A stretch of 64,000 nucleotides of DNA from Panulirus ornatus. Its lineage: Eukaryota; Arthropoda; Malacostraca; Decapoda; Palinuridae. Below are positions 43,880-54,833 of this stretch, one piece after another. The notes under the pieces were generated by a model that searched no databases, was not told the origin of the DNA, and was given only the letters and a program-made list of their open reading frames with translations. Location of the stretch: assembly GCF_036320965.1 (NCBI RefSeq), contig NC_092231.1, positions 1,286,697 to 1,350,696 of the forward strand. Reading direction: 5' to 3'. The translations under genes were made by a program, and so were the position numbers. How positions within the stretch are numbered: the first letter of the stretch is position 1; every line of letters starts with the position of its first letter.

Positions 43880-44450
43880 TCGTTATCGTTCATTACCTGA
43901 CGTCTTTACGTTTCTCCTTCTGTATATTCTTTCGTTTCTTCCATCCTTACCTCCCTCCCTCAATTTTCTTCGTCCTTACATCTATCCTTCCATTTTCTTG
44001 CACCTTACATCTCTCCTTCCGTTTTCTTTCCTTTTCGCGCATCCTCACGCCTCTCATTTTTCCACGTTTCCATGACGCATTACGCTGTATTGTTGCGCCC
44101 TTATTTTTTCGTTTTCATGTGACCTTACGTCTCTTACGTTTGCTTTCGCTTCTGTGGTCCTTACTCTTTCTTTCCGTTTTCTTTCGTCTCTAAGCGTCGT
44201 TATTTCTCTTTCTCCATTTCTTCCACCATTTCGTCTCTCCTTCCGTTTTGTTTCGTTTTCTTGCTTCTCATCATAACTATAGTGTCCTTTCATTTTATTC
44301 ATTACTTCTCTCTCGTTTTCTTTCATTTCTTATGTCTCTTCTTCCGTTTGCTCTCGCTTTCTTTCTTCCTTACGCGTCTCTCTCTTCCTTGTTCCTCTCT
44401 TATTTCCTTCTTTACGTCTCTCTATCCGTCATCTTTCACCTCCTCTCATC
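43880..44450. repeat. Degenerate pyrimidine-rich repeat of about 40-45 bp
   Basis: Phrases like TTACGTCTCTCCTTCCGTTT followed by TCTTTCGTTTC recur about ten times with irregular spacing and heavy divergence. Low-complexity plus-strand Phe/Ser/Leu-rich frames are compositional. Confidence 0.6.
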
Positions 44451-44639
44451 CCCTCACGTAGCAGGGTCGCGCAGGTGCCGTGTGTTCCTCCCCTGACCAG
44501 CGGTGTTGTCTGCCTGGGGAGAGGGAGTCGGGGATTGCCACACCCCACTAATCCCCCGACCTCCTCAGGGTTCGTCTTTTGGTTACCTTCTCTTCTCCTG
44601 TCTCCCGCCCCAGTCTCACAATTTTTCTATGCTGTCAGC

Positions 44640-44935
44640 CATTGTCTTGCTTTGCAGCATTGGCCGTGCTGCACAGCATAGCCGTGCTGTGATGTATGGC
44701 TGTGCTGTGCAGCGTGATTGTGTATAGGCTATGGTTGTGATATACAAGATGTTTGTGATATACAGTATGCTTGTGCTATGCACCATGGTTTTGCTGTACA
44801 CCATGTTTATGCTCTGCGCAGTGGGTGAACTATACACCATGCTATGAACCAATGCCATGCCACCCGCTTTGGTCGTGCTATGCATCATAGCTGTGCTGTA
44901 CGCTATGGCTATGCTTTACTTTAGGTTTATGGTAT
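44640..44935. repeat. Degenerate repeat around GTGCTGTGCAGCATGG
   Basis: Diverged copies of a unit of about 20-27 bp such as GGTTGTGATATACAAGATG, GGTTTTGCTGTACACCATG and GGTCGTGCTATGCATCATAG recur about ten times. Confidence 0.7.
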
Positions 44936-45049
44936 GGCTCAGAGTAATCGAACACTCTTGTGATTTTCTTTTCTCTTTTACGTTCTTCTTTGTTTCCTCC
45001 TTCCTCTTCCATGTATGGAGTGGAGGAAGATGGTACAGCAAAAGATAGC

Positions 45050-45600
45050 TTCTGGAACTAGATGACCTGGACCTTCGTTTTGACAAGATAAACTGGAAAG
45101 AGATAAGTGAATCGATAGCAAAAATAAATTGGACTGATATTTTTTAAAGATAACGACGTAAATACCAACACAAGAGCATTTTACGAGAGTAAGAGAAATA
45201 ACTAACGGTTCAATACCTATTATGAGAAGACTGTGTGTAGAGAAAGATGGTACCAAGAGAGAGAGAACAGTGAAGGAACTGGGGAAGAGAGTGGAACAAA
45301 GAAGAAGCAGTAATTAAGGAGAGGAAAAAAGGAGCCTCGAGGAAAAGACTAAGAGCAGTGACAAAGAATCATTGGAACTGCATTGAAGAACAGTATTACG
45401 CAAGTCATCACTTGCCAGTATTCACTACCAGAACAGGAGACACGTCGATGACGTGGTCTGTCATGGGTTTGACAAGAACATCAACACGGATGTGGAAGGA
45501 ACTGAAATGTCCATAACAACACTTGCCAAACTTACCCTGGGACAAGATGGAACTCCAGCGACTTCCATAAACAAAGGGAAGAAAAAAGGACAATGAAGTC
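45050..45600 (+). mobile_element. LINE linker-to-polymerase-start remnant (CR1/Jockey-like)
   Basis: Plus frames contain INWKEISESIAKINWTDIF (about 45089-45145) then DNDVNTNTRAFYE and REITNGSIPIMRRLCV. This resembles the segment after the endonuclease (E-x-I-N-W-x-x-L-F...F...I...CVP). Further on, SIHYQNRRHVDDVVCHGFDK and SITTLAKLTLGQDGTPATSI (45510-45570) resemble the block before the polymerase (V-x-x-x-I-x-x-L-x-x-x-S-P-G-P-D-G-I-P). Frameshifts separate the parts. No downstream polymerase follows. The call is by motif order and is moderately uncertain. Confidence 0.5.
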
Positions 45601-45902
45601 GATAGTGAAGATGATGAAGTTGATAGTGATGATGATGAGTCCAGTCCATGGTAACAGAACTGAGGTCCTTAATTGAAGTATAGAGAGGATTATGAAAGGG
45701 AAATAATACTAGTCAAAAGTGTACCTGCTCGGCTGTTACTGCACTAGAAGCACATATTTGAAACGCTTATACAAAGCAGAGAGAACTCACACTGTTTCTC
45801 TCGACTTCTCAGAACCATCTGAAAAAGTAAACTACAGGATTTGATTTGATGAAATATTGAAAAAGTATCTGTAAGGTAATCCAGGAAGGTGGATCATAAA
45901 GT

Positions 45903-45903
<1 letters not shown>
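45601..45903. other. Unassigned sequence
   Basis: Nothing recognised; may be eroded continuation of the LINE. Confidence 0.35.

Positions 45904-45974
<71 letters not shown>
45904..45974. repeat. (GA)n microsatellite
   Basis: About 35 GA units. Confidence 0.98.
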
Positions 45975-45977
<3 letters not shown>

Positions 45978-46526
45978 ATCAAAACTAACTCCTCCTGTGA
46001 CCCAGAGGACGCGCTGATGTAGATAATTGTAGAGATCTGGGAACACTTTTCTACCAGAAGTGTGGGCAATGTAACGTTTGTATTCTCTTGACAAGTTGAT
46101 AGAGGTAGAAGCATTGAGCTTAAAGAGAAAGAGAAAGATGTATGTAAATCTGTGCAGAGCGACGATTGCAGGAATGGTTTCAGATTTAGAGCCTTCACAT
46201 CGAGAAAGCAATTAGAACTTTAAGACTCCCGTTGAATATATAAAAAAAACACGTCACACAAAATAGACAAAAACCCAGAGAAGAACAGGGATAGCCTTTT
46301 TAATCGTTAGCCAAGTGAAATATTGAAAAACAAATGGAAGGAGTCAATGCGAAAATTTGTAAAAAAAAAATCATGATAAATGGTTGACAAGTGTGCGAGT
46401 GAAGTTGTGTGGACAAGTATGCAACCTGCGTGGCAGCAGAGGAAAACAGTAGTGTTGAACAAACTGTCTGGAATGAGGGCTACCCTCGAACCTTGTCTTA
46501 AGGACGGTTGACGGTCGTGGGTAGGA

Positions 46527-46529
<3 letters not shown>
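45975..46529. other. Unassigned sequence
   Basis: No recognised gene or repeat. Confidence 0.4.

Positions 46530-46613
<84 letters not shown>
46530..46613. repeat. (CT)n microsatellite
   Basis: About 42 CT units. Confidence 0.98.
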
Positions 46614-47513
<900 letters not shown>

Positions 47514-47589
47514 TATCATTATTATTATTCTACCTTATCATTTAGCACTTTATTAAAAGTCCTTCAGAATACTCGCTATTTTTCTTCTC

Positions 47590-48965
47590 TTCTTCAGTGC
47601 TTGTCACCTTCCCACACGCTTCCTTTACTATTATGTTGTCTTCCTCACGTTATTCACCTCAGACCAAAACATTATCTTCTTCTACCTGAAGTTTGTCGAT
47701 ACTCACTCTCACCACAACCCTCATTTGAATGTCCCTCAGGTCCAGCCTTTGCACCTTCCTCTTGACCCCCAGCTGCTTCCTCTTGTACATCTCCCAATCA
47801 TTCGTACTTTTTCCCTTCAAGTAACTCATGCTCCTCTCTATTCATTTCCCTACCTTCTTCATCCCACCTCTCGCTACCTTCTCTCACATACCCACATTCC
47901 TGCTTCCGTAGCCTCACACTTGTCCCACACATTGTAACCACTGCTTCCTTAAATACCTTCATTACTCGCCCACTCCACCAGTTTTGTTTACTCTTAATCT
48001 TTTGTCACTCTGGACCTGATCTTTCCTGGTATCTCCTCTTTTCCACGTAGGTTCACTTTCATCTGCCTCTTCCTTCTCATGGAATTTTCAACCACAAACT
48101 TTTCATCTTCGCCTCCACCAGGAAGTGATCAGACGCTCCATCAGCTGCTGCTCTCAGCACAGTTACGTCCGAGAGCCTCTCCTTAGTACGCCTGTGAATT
48201 AGAACATAATTCAATTATTCATGTTTACCATTTACCCCATTCATCCATATATTTGTATTTTCCTTTTTTTTAAGCAGTTATTCCCTCTCACGAGTGCGCA
48301 CAGTTTCACAAACTTTTCACCATTCTCGTTCACAGTGAACACCCAAAGCTCTTCAATTATACCTTCAGCTGCCACATCTCCCACTCTTGCATTCAAATCA
48401 TCCAAAAGCATTACCCGATCCTCGCATCAAAGCTACCGACACTCAGCTCCTCTCAAAACACATTCCTGTCCTCCTCACTCCTCTGGCCACTACATGAATA
48501 ACTGCTAGTACTCGCCCACCTCTCATAATCCTCTCTCATTTCTACCCTCATCAATGTGGAGCTCATTTCCATATACCCTTCCACACATTCTTACAACTCC
48601 AAATTCAGCAGAAGTTCCATCTTATTCTTTGCTCTCATCCTCACACTAACCCCTGAATTCATCCTTAGGACATTCCCAAGCCATTATTGCCCCTTCCCTG
48701 TGAACTTAGTTTCACTCAGAACTGGAACATCCAGGTTCCTCTCTTGAAACATGCCATCTGTCTCTCCCTTCTCATCCTGGTTACATCCACGCGCATTACC
48801 TCGTCATGGACCGACAGGTCTCCTATCATATCTCCTTCCTATGTACTCCTATACACACCCAAGTGTGAGCTCACTTGGCCCCTTTTTCTGTTCCCACATT
48901 CAAAAGCTGATATATAAGGAGAGGAGGGTTTTCGTCCCCATACTACCGCCCCTTTTAGTTACCTT
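47590..48965 (-). mobile_element. LINE 5' region: head, endonuclease and linker, inverted
   Basis: Read right to left on the minus strand it begins at about 48965 with an eroded head (cf. GGCGACTAAAAGGGG) shared with the short retroposons at 29.2 and 58.9 kb. Next come LDVPVLSETKFTGKGQ (about 48690-48740, cf. the endonuclease L-S-E-T-K motif), WLGNVL...SGVSVRMR, and VLLDDLNARVGDVA (about 48370-48410, in place of the catalytic G-D-F/L-N-A-R-V-G-D). VNENGEKFVKLCAL follows, then AAADGASDHFLVEAKM (about 48110-48160, cf. S-D-H-x-L-V-x-A-K), and a basic linker with SERWDEEGREMNREEHE (about 47840-47890). It stops where a polymerase would begin. Stops and frameshifts mark it as dead. The plus-strand polymerase fragment to its right looks like the missing continuation. 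Confidence 0.72.
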
Positions 48966-49019
48966 CAACGACACTTGGATTACGAGGGAATCTTGGCAAA
49001 TGGTTTAGTTCAGAAGCGA

Positions 49020-49790
49020 GAAGGTGTTGAAAGTATTGCGTAGGATCAGATGTGGTAAAGTGGCTGGAATGGATAGGACTCAAGTAGAATTTCTCAAGGG
49101 AGTGACTGTGCTGATGATTAGTCCAACGTTGTGTTTGCCTGGCTTAAGATGAGGTGGCTGAGATGTGGTGGATTACCTGCAAACTGTCATTTTATTAAGG
49201 CAAGGATGGAGGTGGGGAGGGAGGACAAAAGTGAATGTTCAGATTACAAAGGTAAGCATTTCTTGTGTATACTTGGTATGGGAGAGTGGTTATTGTGAGT
49301 GATGGCATGAGCAGATCATCAGACTGAGGAACAATGTGTCGTCAGGAGAGACAGAGGATGGGTGAACCAGGTTCAAGCTTTGAAGAATATATGAGAGAAA
49401 CAGAGAACTATTTGTCCACACCATAACTGGACCTGGAGGGGTCGTAAGAGAGGGTTGATACAGATGCTTTCTGGAAGGTGTTACGAATATATAGTGTGGG
49501 AGGAAACCTATCAGAACCATGAGGAGTTTTAATCAAGAAATCAATTAAGTCGTGCGTGCGAGAAAGGAGAGAGGAAGATGAGAGGTTCCAGGTATACAGG
49601 GGGAGATGTAGTGTCGATAGGCTGAACCAGGGCGCGTGAGGTGATCAGGATAAACCCAAAAAAGGTCTGTGGGGCTTGGCTGTGGGTAGGCGGCTTTGGT
49701 TATGGTCCATTTACATGAGAGGTAAAGAGTGGATGTGAACAAGTAAATACTGTTTCTTCGTCTGTTCATAGAGCCGAAGATCTAATCATC
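49020..49790 (+). mobile_element. LINE polymerase start and 3' end, same family, opposite strand
   Basis: Plus frames give VLRRIRCGKVAGMDRTQVEF (about 49030-49090, cf. the I-x-x-L-K-x-G-K-A-A-G-x-D-G-V start of the polymerase), ECSDYKGKHFL (about 49235, cf. ECxNYRGISLL), and EEQCVVRRDRGWVNQVQAL (about 49328-49384, cf. EEQCGFRxGRGCVDQ). After an internal deletion, the 3' UTR follows from about 49600 (GAACCAGGGCGCGTGAGG, then TCTGTGGGGCTTGGCTGTGG), collinear with 40.62-40.73 kb. It begins where the minus-strand fragment at 47.6-48.97 kb ends in element coordinates, so the two appear to be one insertion with an inverted 5' part. Confidence 0.65.
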
Positions 49791-50171
49791 AAGGAAGAAC
49801 AACCAAACATCCCCAGTCAGAGCACGGGTCAAGACAGGATTATACAACAACACGACCAAATGATATCACGTTTCAACCAGTGAGTGCAACACAACTTGCT
49901 CGTCCACCGATAGGTAACACCCAGCCTTACCCAGCTATATCCAATCATTCCCAGCTGTTCCACTGACCACTCCACTTCTCATGCTCCTGGAGATGATGTG
50001 TGAGGTTCAGATTCAGACGTTGAGACAAACCATGTTGGTATCTCACACAGCCTCCCACAGCCATGTTAAAAAAAAAAGTGATGATAAGACAACCTCAGAA
50101 AATCAGGAAATACAGAAAAAATGTTATTTGGTTATTTTATCAAAATATAAATGATTCCAGGAAGAACTGCT
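49791..50171. other. Unassigned sequence
   Basis: CCCAGC phrases near 49918-49965; nothing recognised. Confidence 0.35.
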
Positions 50172-50195
50172 ACACACATACACACACACACACTC

Positions 50196-50270
<75 letters not shown>
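50172..50270. repeat. Compound (CA)n-TCG-(TG)n-(TA)n microsatellite
   Basis: CACACACACACTCGTGTGTG is a near-perfect palindrome that leads straight into about 32 TA units, giving a run in which every part is self-complementary. Confidence 0.95.
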
Positions 50271-50279
<9 letters not shown>

Positions 50280-50324
50280 ATATGTATAATGTGTATGTAT
50301 GACAAATATTGTGTGGCCACAGTT

Positions 50325-50425
50325 TTCAGTAATTAGCGGCGGAAGTTGAGGTACACCCTGCCTTACGCCGGGCCGTTGTTGAAACTCATAATTTATGGTT
50401 AAATTATAACTTGAGGAAACAAGAG
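50325..50425. other. Unique block, candidate conserved noncoding sequence
   Basis: TTAGCGGCGGAAGTTGAGGT, CTTACGCCGGGCCGTTG and CATAATTTATGGTTAAATTA. Non-repetitive, without a coding frame. Inference only. Confidence 0.2.
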
Positions 50426-50588
50426 CTAACTAAATCTGAACAATCCTCCCTCGACCTTCCATTAAGCAGGAGTTTAGTTAGCTCACAGACGGTAAAAACA
50501 ATTTGGTGTCCAGTATTGCTGACCCTCATAAAGTTAGTAACACTAGAACCCTTGTTTGTTCACCGGATGACGCCATGGTGAAATATTG

Positions 50589-50591
<3 letters not shown>

Positions 50592-50643
<52 letters not shown>
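50592..50643. repeat. (GA)n microsatellite
   Basis: About 26 GA units. Confidence 0.98.
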
Positions 50644-50646
<3 letters not shown>

Positions 50647-52029
50647 TGTAACACCACATGACCTTTAAGATGATCGGAACATAAAGAACCAAGCAGACCC
50701 TTGAGTCACATTGTATTTTAAAATAGGTAAAGAAAATGGCACATGACTGATCGAGAATCCTTGCTACCCCAGTCCCTGTATCAGCTTGGATACACGTCAC
50801 TATTCCTATATGCAACTTGACGTACATCTAATAAACTGGCGTATGGTTCGGTAAATCCAATTTCCCATAACGTCAGCTGGGGTTCTGGAGGAGGTGGATT
50901 TTCTCTGGCAGGGAGCTAATGCCTTTCCTGAGATCAATTCCTTGACTACCTGCTATATATTACTCCGCTGGCAACCAGACTGATGCCTGTGTGTAAGGGG
51001 CGTATTGATCAAGGGAGACCCATACACACACGTAATCCATTCCATTATAGGGTATTGCTAGCTAGCATACTACGTGTATATAGGAAGGACAGATGACCTG
51101 ATGGTTTATGACGAGGACACACTGCCACAGGATAGGAGTATGACTGAACCAGATAACCATGTTATCTACTGGAGGACACTCACCATGTCCCACATTACTA
51201 ATAGACACTATTCACTGTACACTCGTTTGCCAAGGTATTGTTCTTAACATGTTAGTCTACACTGGTCTCCCACGGGTTTACATCTACTTGATCTTCTCGT
51301 GCATCGATACTTGTGTACTGTAGGTGTCTGCACTTATCTGTTTTAGGTTATGTAGTCCCAGTTGTGTCTTTTAACTGGTCAGAGACAGACCAGTAGGACT
51401 TCGTTCCTTTGCTCTGATCTACACTTGTTCATTGCTGTATGACTCTGGTTCATGACTGTAGGGGGTCTGGTTCACGACTATAGGGGATCTGATTCATGGC
51501 TGTAGTGGTCTGTTTTGGTCTGTTTCCTCTGTTGCAACATTCTTCAGCCTCTGTCTACATCTGAACACATTATGAACATTGGTTTGGATTCGCTACAACT
51601 GGTCTGCAGTTGATCACATATTTACAATTTTGTTTAGTGAATTACCTTGATTTACACTGGTCTCCCTTTGAACCACAGTGATTAACACTGTGGTATATAC
51701 TGGTCGGTGATGGTCTGAATTAGTTTGCAAAATGGTCTGTTATTGGTCTTTACTGGTGTAAACTGGCGTGTTATGGTCTTCCCTGGTCTCCAGTGCCTGC
51801 CAAAGTGAGACAGCCCAGCCCTCTGCCCTTTCATTACGACCCGGGCTGGACTCTTTTATCGAAAACCACTACAGCTGAGGCTGGGTGGACGGGGGGGGAG
51901 GGAGGGAGAGGATGAGGACCTGGTGCCCATGTATATCGGCAACCTCAGAGCAGCGACCACTGACCTGACTTTGAACCTTGCTAGTGTTCCTCGCCAGCCT
52001 GTGAACCTGGGGGGAGTGGGGGTCTTCAT

Positions 52030-52031
<2 letters not shown>
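50644..52031. other. Unassigned sequence; unique block at 50870-51060, degenerate TGGTCTG repeats at 51440-51800
   Basis: 50870-51060 (CGTCAGCTGGGGTTCTGG ... GCGTATTGATCAAGGGAG) looks unique and could be conserved noncoding DNA. From 51440 to 51800 short phrases with TGGTCTG recur irregularly, for example GGTCTGATTCATGGCTGTAG. No gene recognised. Confidence 0.4.

Positions 52032-52062
<31 letters not shown>
52032..52062. repeat. (GT)n microsatellite
   Basis: About 15 GT units. Confidence 0.97.
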
Positions 52063-52063
<1 letters not shown>

Positions 52064-52199
52064 GTTCGTTTTTTTCACCTCGGTATGAACTTCCTCGTTC
52101 TCCTCACCTATCTCTCAATTTTAAAGTGATCTTCTTCTGTCCTTGGACCCTGAAGTGATCCTCACTTGTCCACTCATCCTTCCATCATCTTATTAAGAT

Positions 52200-52200
<1 letters not shown>

Positions 52201-52264
<64 letters not shown>
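52201..52264. repeat. (CA)n microsatellite
   Basis: About 32 CA units. Confidence 0.98.
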
Positions 52265-52265
<1 letters not shown>

Positions 52266-52506
52266 ATGTTCTCTAGACAAGACTCTTTGCAGCTTCTAGT
52301 GTGGTTCCTCCCACACTGTATCATGCATTCGCCACACCCTCCACAAAGCATCTCCCTCACCCCAGCCACACGCATCCTACGTTAAGAATCATAAATGCTA
52401 CAGATGAATCTTTTTCTCTTCCTAAGTATTTCGTACGCGTGTCCACATGTCTTCTACCACTCCTGAAGCCATATTGTTTCCCCCGGTCTGATGGATGCTC
52501 TACATA
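52265..52506 (-). mobile_element. LINE polymerase palm fragment between two (CA)n runs
   Basis: Minus frames read SDRGKQYGFRSGRRHVD (about 52450-52500, cf. EEQCGFRxGRGCVDQ), KYLGREKDSSVAFMILN (about 52390-52430, cf. KYLGKGKDVxxAFMDLEKAYD) and, after a frameshift, YSVGGTTLEAAKSL (about 52275-52320, cf. YGVGGKLLEAVKSF). The catalytic D of AFMDLEKAYD has become AFMILNVGCV. It is a short island bounded exactly by CA microsatellites on both sides. Confidence 0.75.
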
Positions 52507-52508
52507 CC

Positions 52509-52543
<35 letters not shown>
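52507..52543. repeat. (CA)n microsatellite
   Basis: About 18 CA units. Confidence 0.97.
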
Positions 52544-52545
<2 letters not shown>

Positions 52546-52795
52546 AAGACTTTCACCTCTCATGAGGTCAGGTGAGTGTGAGGGAAGGAGGTTGGGTTCT
52601 GCAGGACAAATCTGTCTTTTGTAATATCTTGAGCAGCGGATCCTAGCCAGAACGTAATGGGAAATTACCTTGCCATATCTTGAGTCAGGATGACAGCACC
52701 TTAGTGTCAGGGAGAAGCTAAGTTCCTACCCACGACCTCCTGCCAGGAAGACAAAGTGGAACGTCTCGGTGAAAAAGTGGCTAGAATCGTTAATC

Positions 52796-52974
52796 AAGGG
52801 TCGTACCGTCGTGCTCGAGGGTCGCACAGTCGTGCTCGAGGGTCGCACAGTCGTGCTCGAGGGTCGTACCGTCGTGCTCGAGGGTCGCACAGTCGTGCTC
52901 AAGGGTCGTACCGTCGTGCTCGAGGGTCGCACAGTCGTGCTCAAGGGTCGTACCGTCGTACTCAAGGGTATGAC
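52796..52974. repeat. 21-bp array of the foldback family, about 8 copies
   Basis: Two unit types alternate: GGTCGTACCGTCGTGCTCGA and GGTCGCACAGTCGTGCTCGA (period 21), giving a partial two-unit higher-order pattern. All are in direct orientation, with no core visible. Confidence 0.95.
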
Positions 52975-53725
52975 ATCTTGGACCGTAAAATGAACTGATC
53001 TTTGTATTACGTTTGTTAGACAAACAGGCGACTAATTGCTACATATTCTCCCTCAGATGCCTGCACTGGGGTTTATGAAATTAGTACATTACTAGATGGA
53101 GAGGACACGAATGTAGTACCCTGTGCAGTCCTGCCGGGTGTGCTGGCTACCTCCTCGGGCCTCCAGGCTGGCCTCCTGGATGGCGGTCCAGTAAGTAAGT
53201 TAGTCAGGTTTAGGTTCTGTTATTCGTGTTATAGTTTGGCCAAGTTTGGTTTGGTTTCATGTCATGGTTAAGTTAGCTCAACTTGTGTTGGACCAGCATT
53301 AGTTTGGTCTCCTTAACTTTGATTAAGTTAACATATCGTACAAAATGTTCTGCCTCGTTACACGAGACTGACGAAAAAAAAAATCTATTTCCCTTCCCTG
53401 ATGGGGATTCCTTCACTACCCCCCCCCCCCCCCCCCCCCGCGGTACTCCTCAAGTCCCCCCTTCTCCAACGGGTCCCCTGCCTCCCAGTCCCCTCACACG
53501 CAGTGGGGGTACGTCCTTACTCCCCCCACATCAGGTTAGCCGAAGGGTCAAAAAAAACCTGGGCCGCGGGTTCCCCTCCAGTTAATTGATAAAGGGAACG
53601 ATCCGTTTACCTTGGGCGTTTAAAAATATTCTTATAGACTTTTTTTTTCAAGAAGTAAAACTTTGTGTTGTACCAGGGAAGACCTCGGTGTGTGGGAGAC
53701 GAGGCCAGAGGACATCACACAGTAG
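52975..53725. other. Unassigned sequence with a C-run at 53419-53439
   Basis: About 21 consecutive C residues. TAGGTTCTGTTATTCG-type AT phrases precede. No gene recognised. Confidence 0.45.
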
Positions 53726-53727
53726 GA

Positions 53728-54833
53728 GATGATCGATGGAAGGGTTGTGGGTAGCAGTGAAGGATGGATGGAAGGGTTGTGGGTAGCAGTGAAGGATGGA
53801 TGGAAGGGTTGTGGGTAGCAGTGTAGAATGGATGGAAGGGTTGTGGGTAGCAGTGAAGGATGGATGGAAGGGTTGTGGGTAGCAGTGTAGAATGGATGGA
53901 AGGGTTGTGGGTAGCAGTGAAGGATGGATGGAAGGGTTGTGGGTAGCAGTGAAGGATGGATGGAAGGGTTGTGGGTAGCAGTGTAGAATGGATGGAAGGG
54001 TTGTGGGTAGCAGTGAAGGATGGATGGAAGGGTTGTGGGTAGCAGTGTAGAATGGATGGAAGGGTTGTGGGTAGCAGTGAAGGATGGATGGAAGGGTGGT
54101 GGGTAGCAGTGAAGGATGGATGGAAGGGTTGTGGGTAGCAGTGTAGAATGGATGGAAGGGTTGTGGGTAGCAGTGAAGGATGGATGGAAGGGTTGTGGGT
54201 AGCAGTGTAGAATGGATGGAAGGGTTGTGGGTAGCAGTGAAGGATGGATGGAAGGGTTGTGGGTAGCAGTGTAGAATGGATGGAAGGGTTGTGGGTAGCA
54301 GTGAAGGATGGATGGAAGGGTTGTGGGTAGCAGTGAAGGATGGATGGAAGGGTTGTGGGTAGCAGTGAAGGATGGATGGAAGAGTTGTGGGTAGCAGTGT
54401 AGAATGGATGGAAGGGTTGTGGGTAGCAGTGAAGGATGGATGGAAGGGTTGTGGGTAGCAGTGTAGAATGGATGGAAGGGTTGTGGGTAGCAGTGAAGGA
54501 TGGATGGAAGGATTGTGGGTAGCAGTGTAGAATGGATGGAAGGGTTGTGGGTAGCAGTGAAGGATGGATGGAAGGGTTGTGGGTAGCAGTGTAGAATGGA
54601 TGGAAGGGTTGTGGGTAGCAGTGAAGGATGGATGGAAGGGTTGTGGGTAGCAGTGAAGGATGGATGGAAGGGTTGTGGGTAGCAGTGAAGGATGGATGGA
54701 AGGGTTGTGGGTAGCAGTGAAGGATGGATGGAAGGGTTGTGGGTAGCAGTGAAGGATGGCTGGAAGGGTTGTGGGTAGCAGTGAAGGATGGCTGGAAGGG
54801 TTGTGGGTAGCAGTGAAGGATGGCTGGAAGGGG
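53728..54833. repeat. 32-bp satellite array, about 35 copies
   Basis: The unit is GTGGGTAGCAGTGAAGGATG plus GATGGAAGGGTT, period 32. A second type has CAGTGTAGAATGG instead of CAGTGAAGGATGG. Through the middle the two types largely alternate (64-bp dimers), while both ends have runs of the first type; the last three copies at the right have GATGGCTGG. Minus frames are open for 400-455 codons because 32 rotates frame without making a stop. These are artefacts. Confidence 0.98.
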
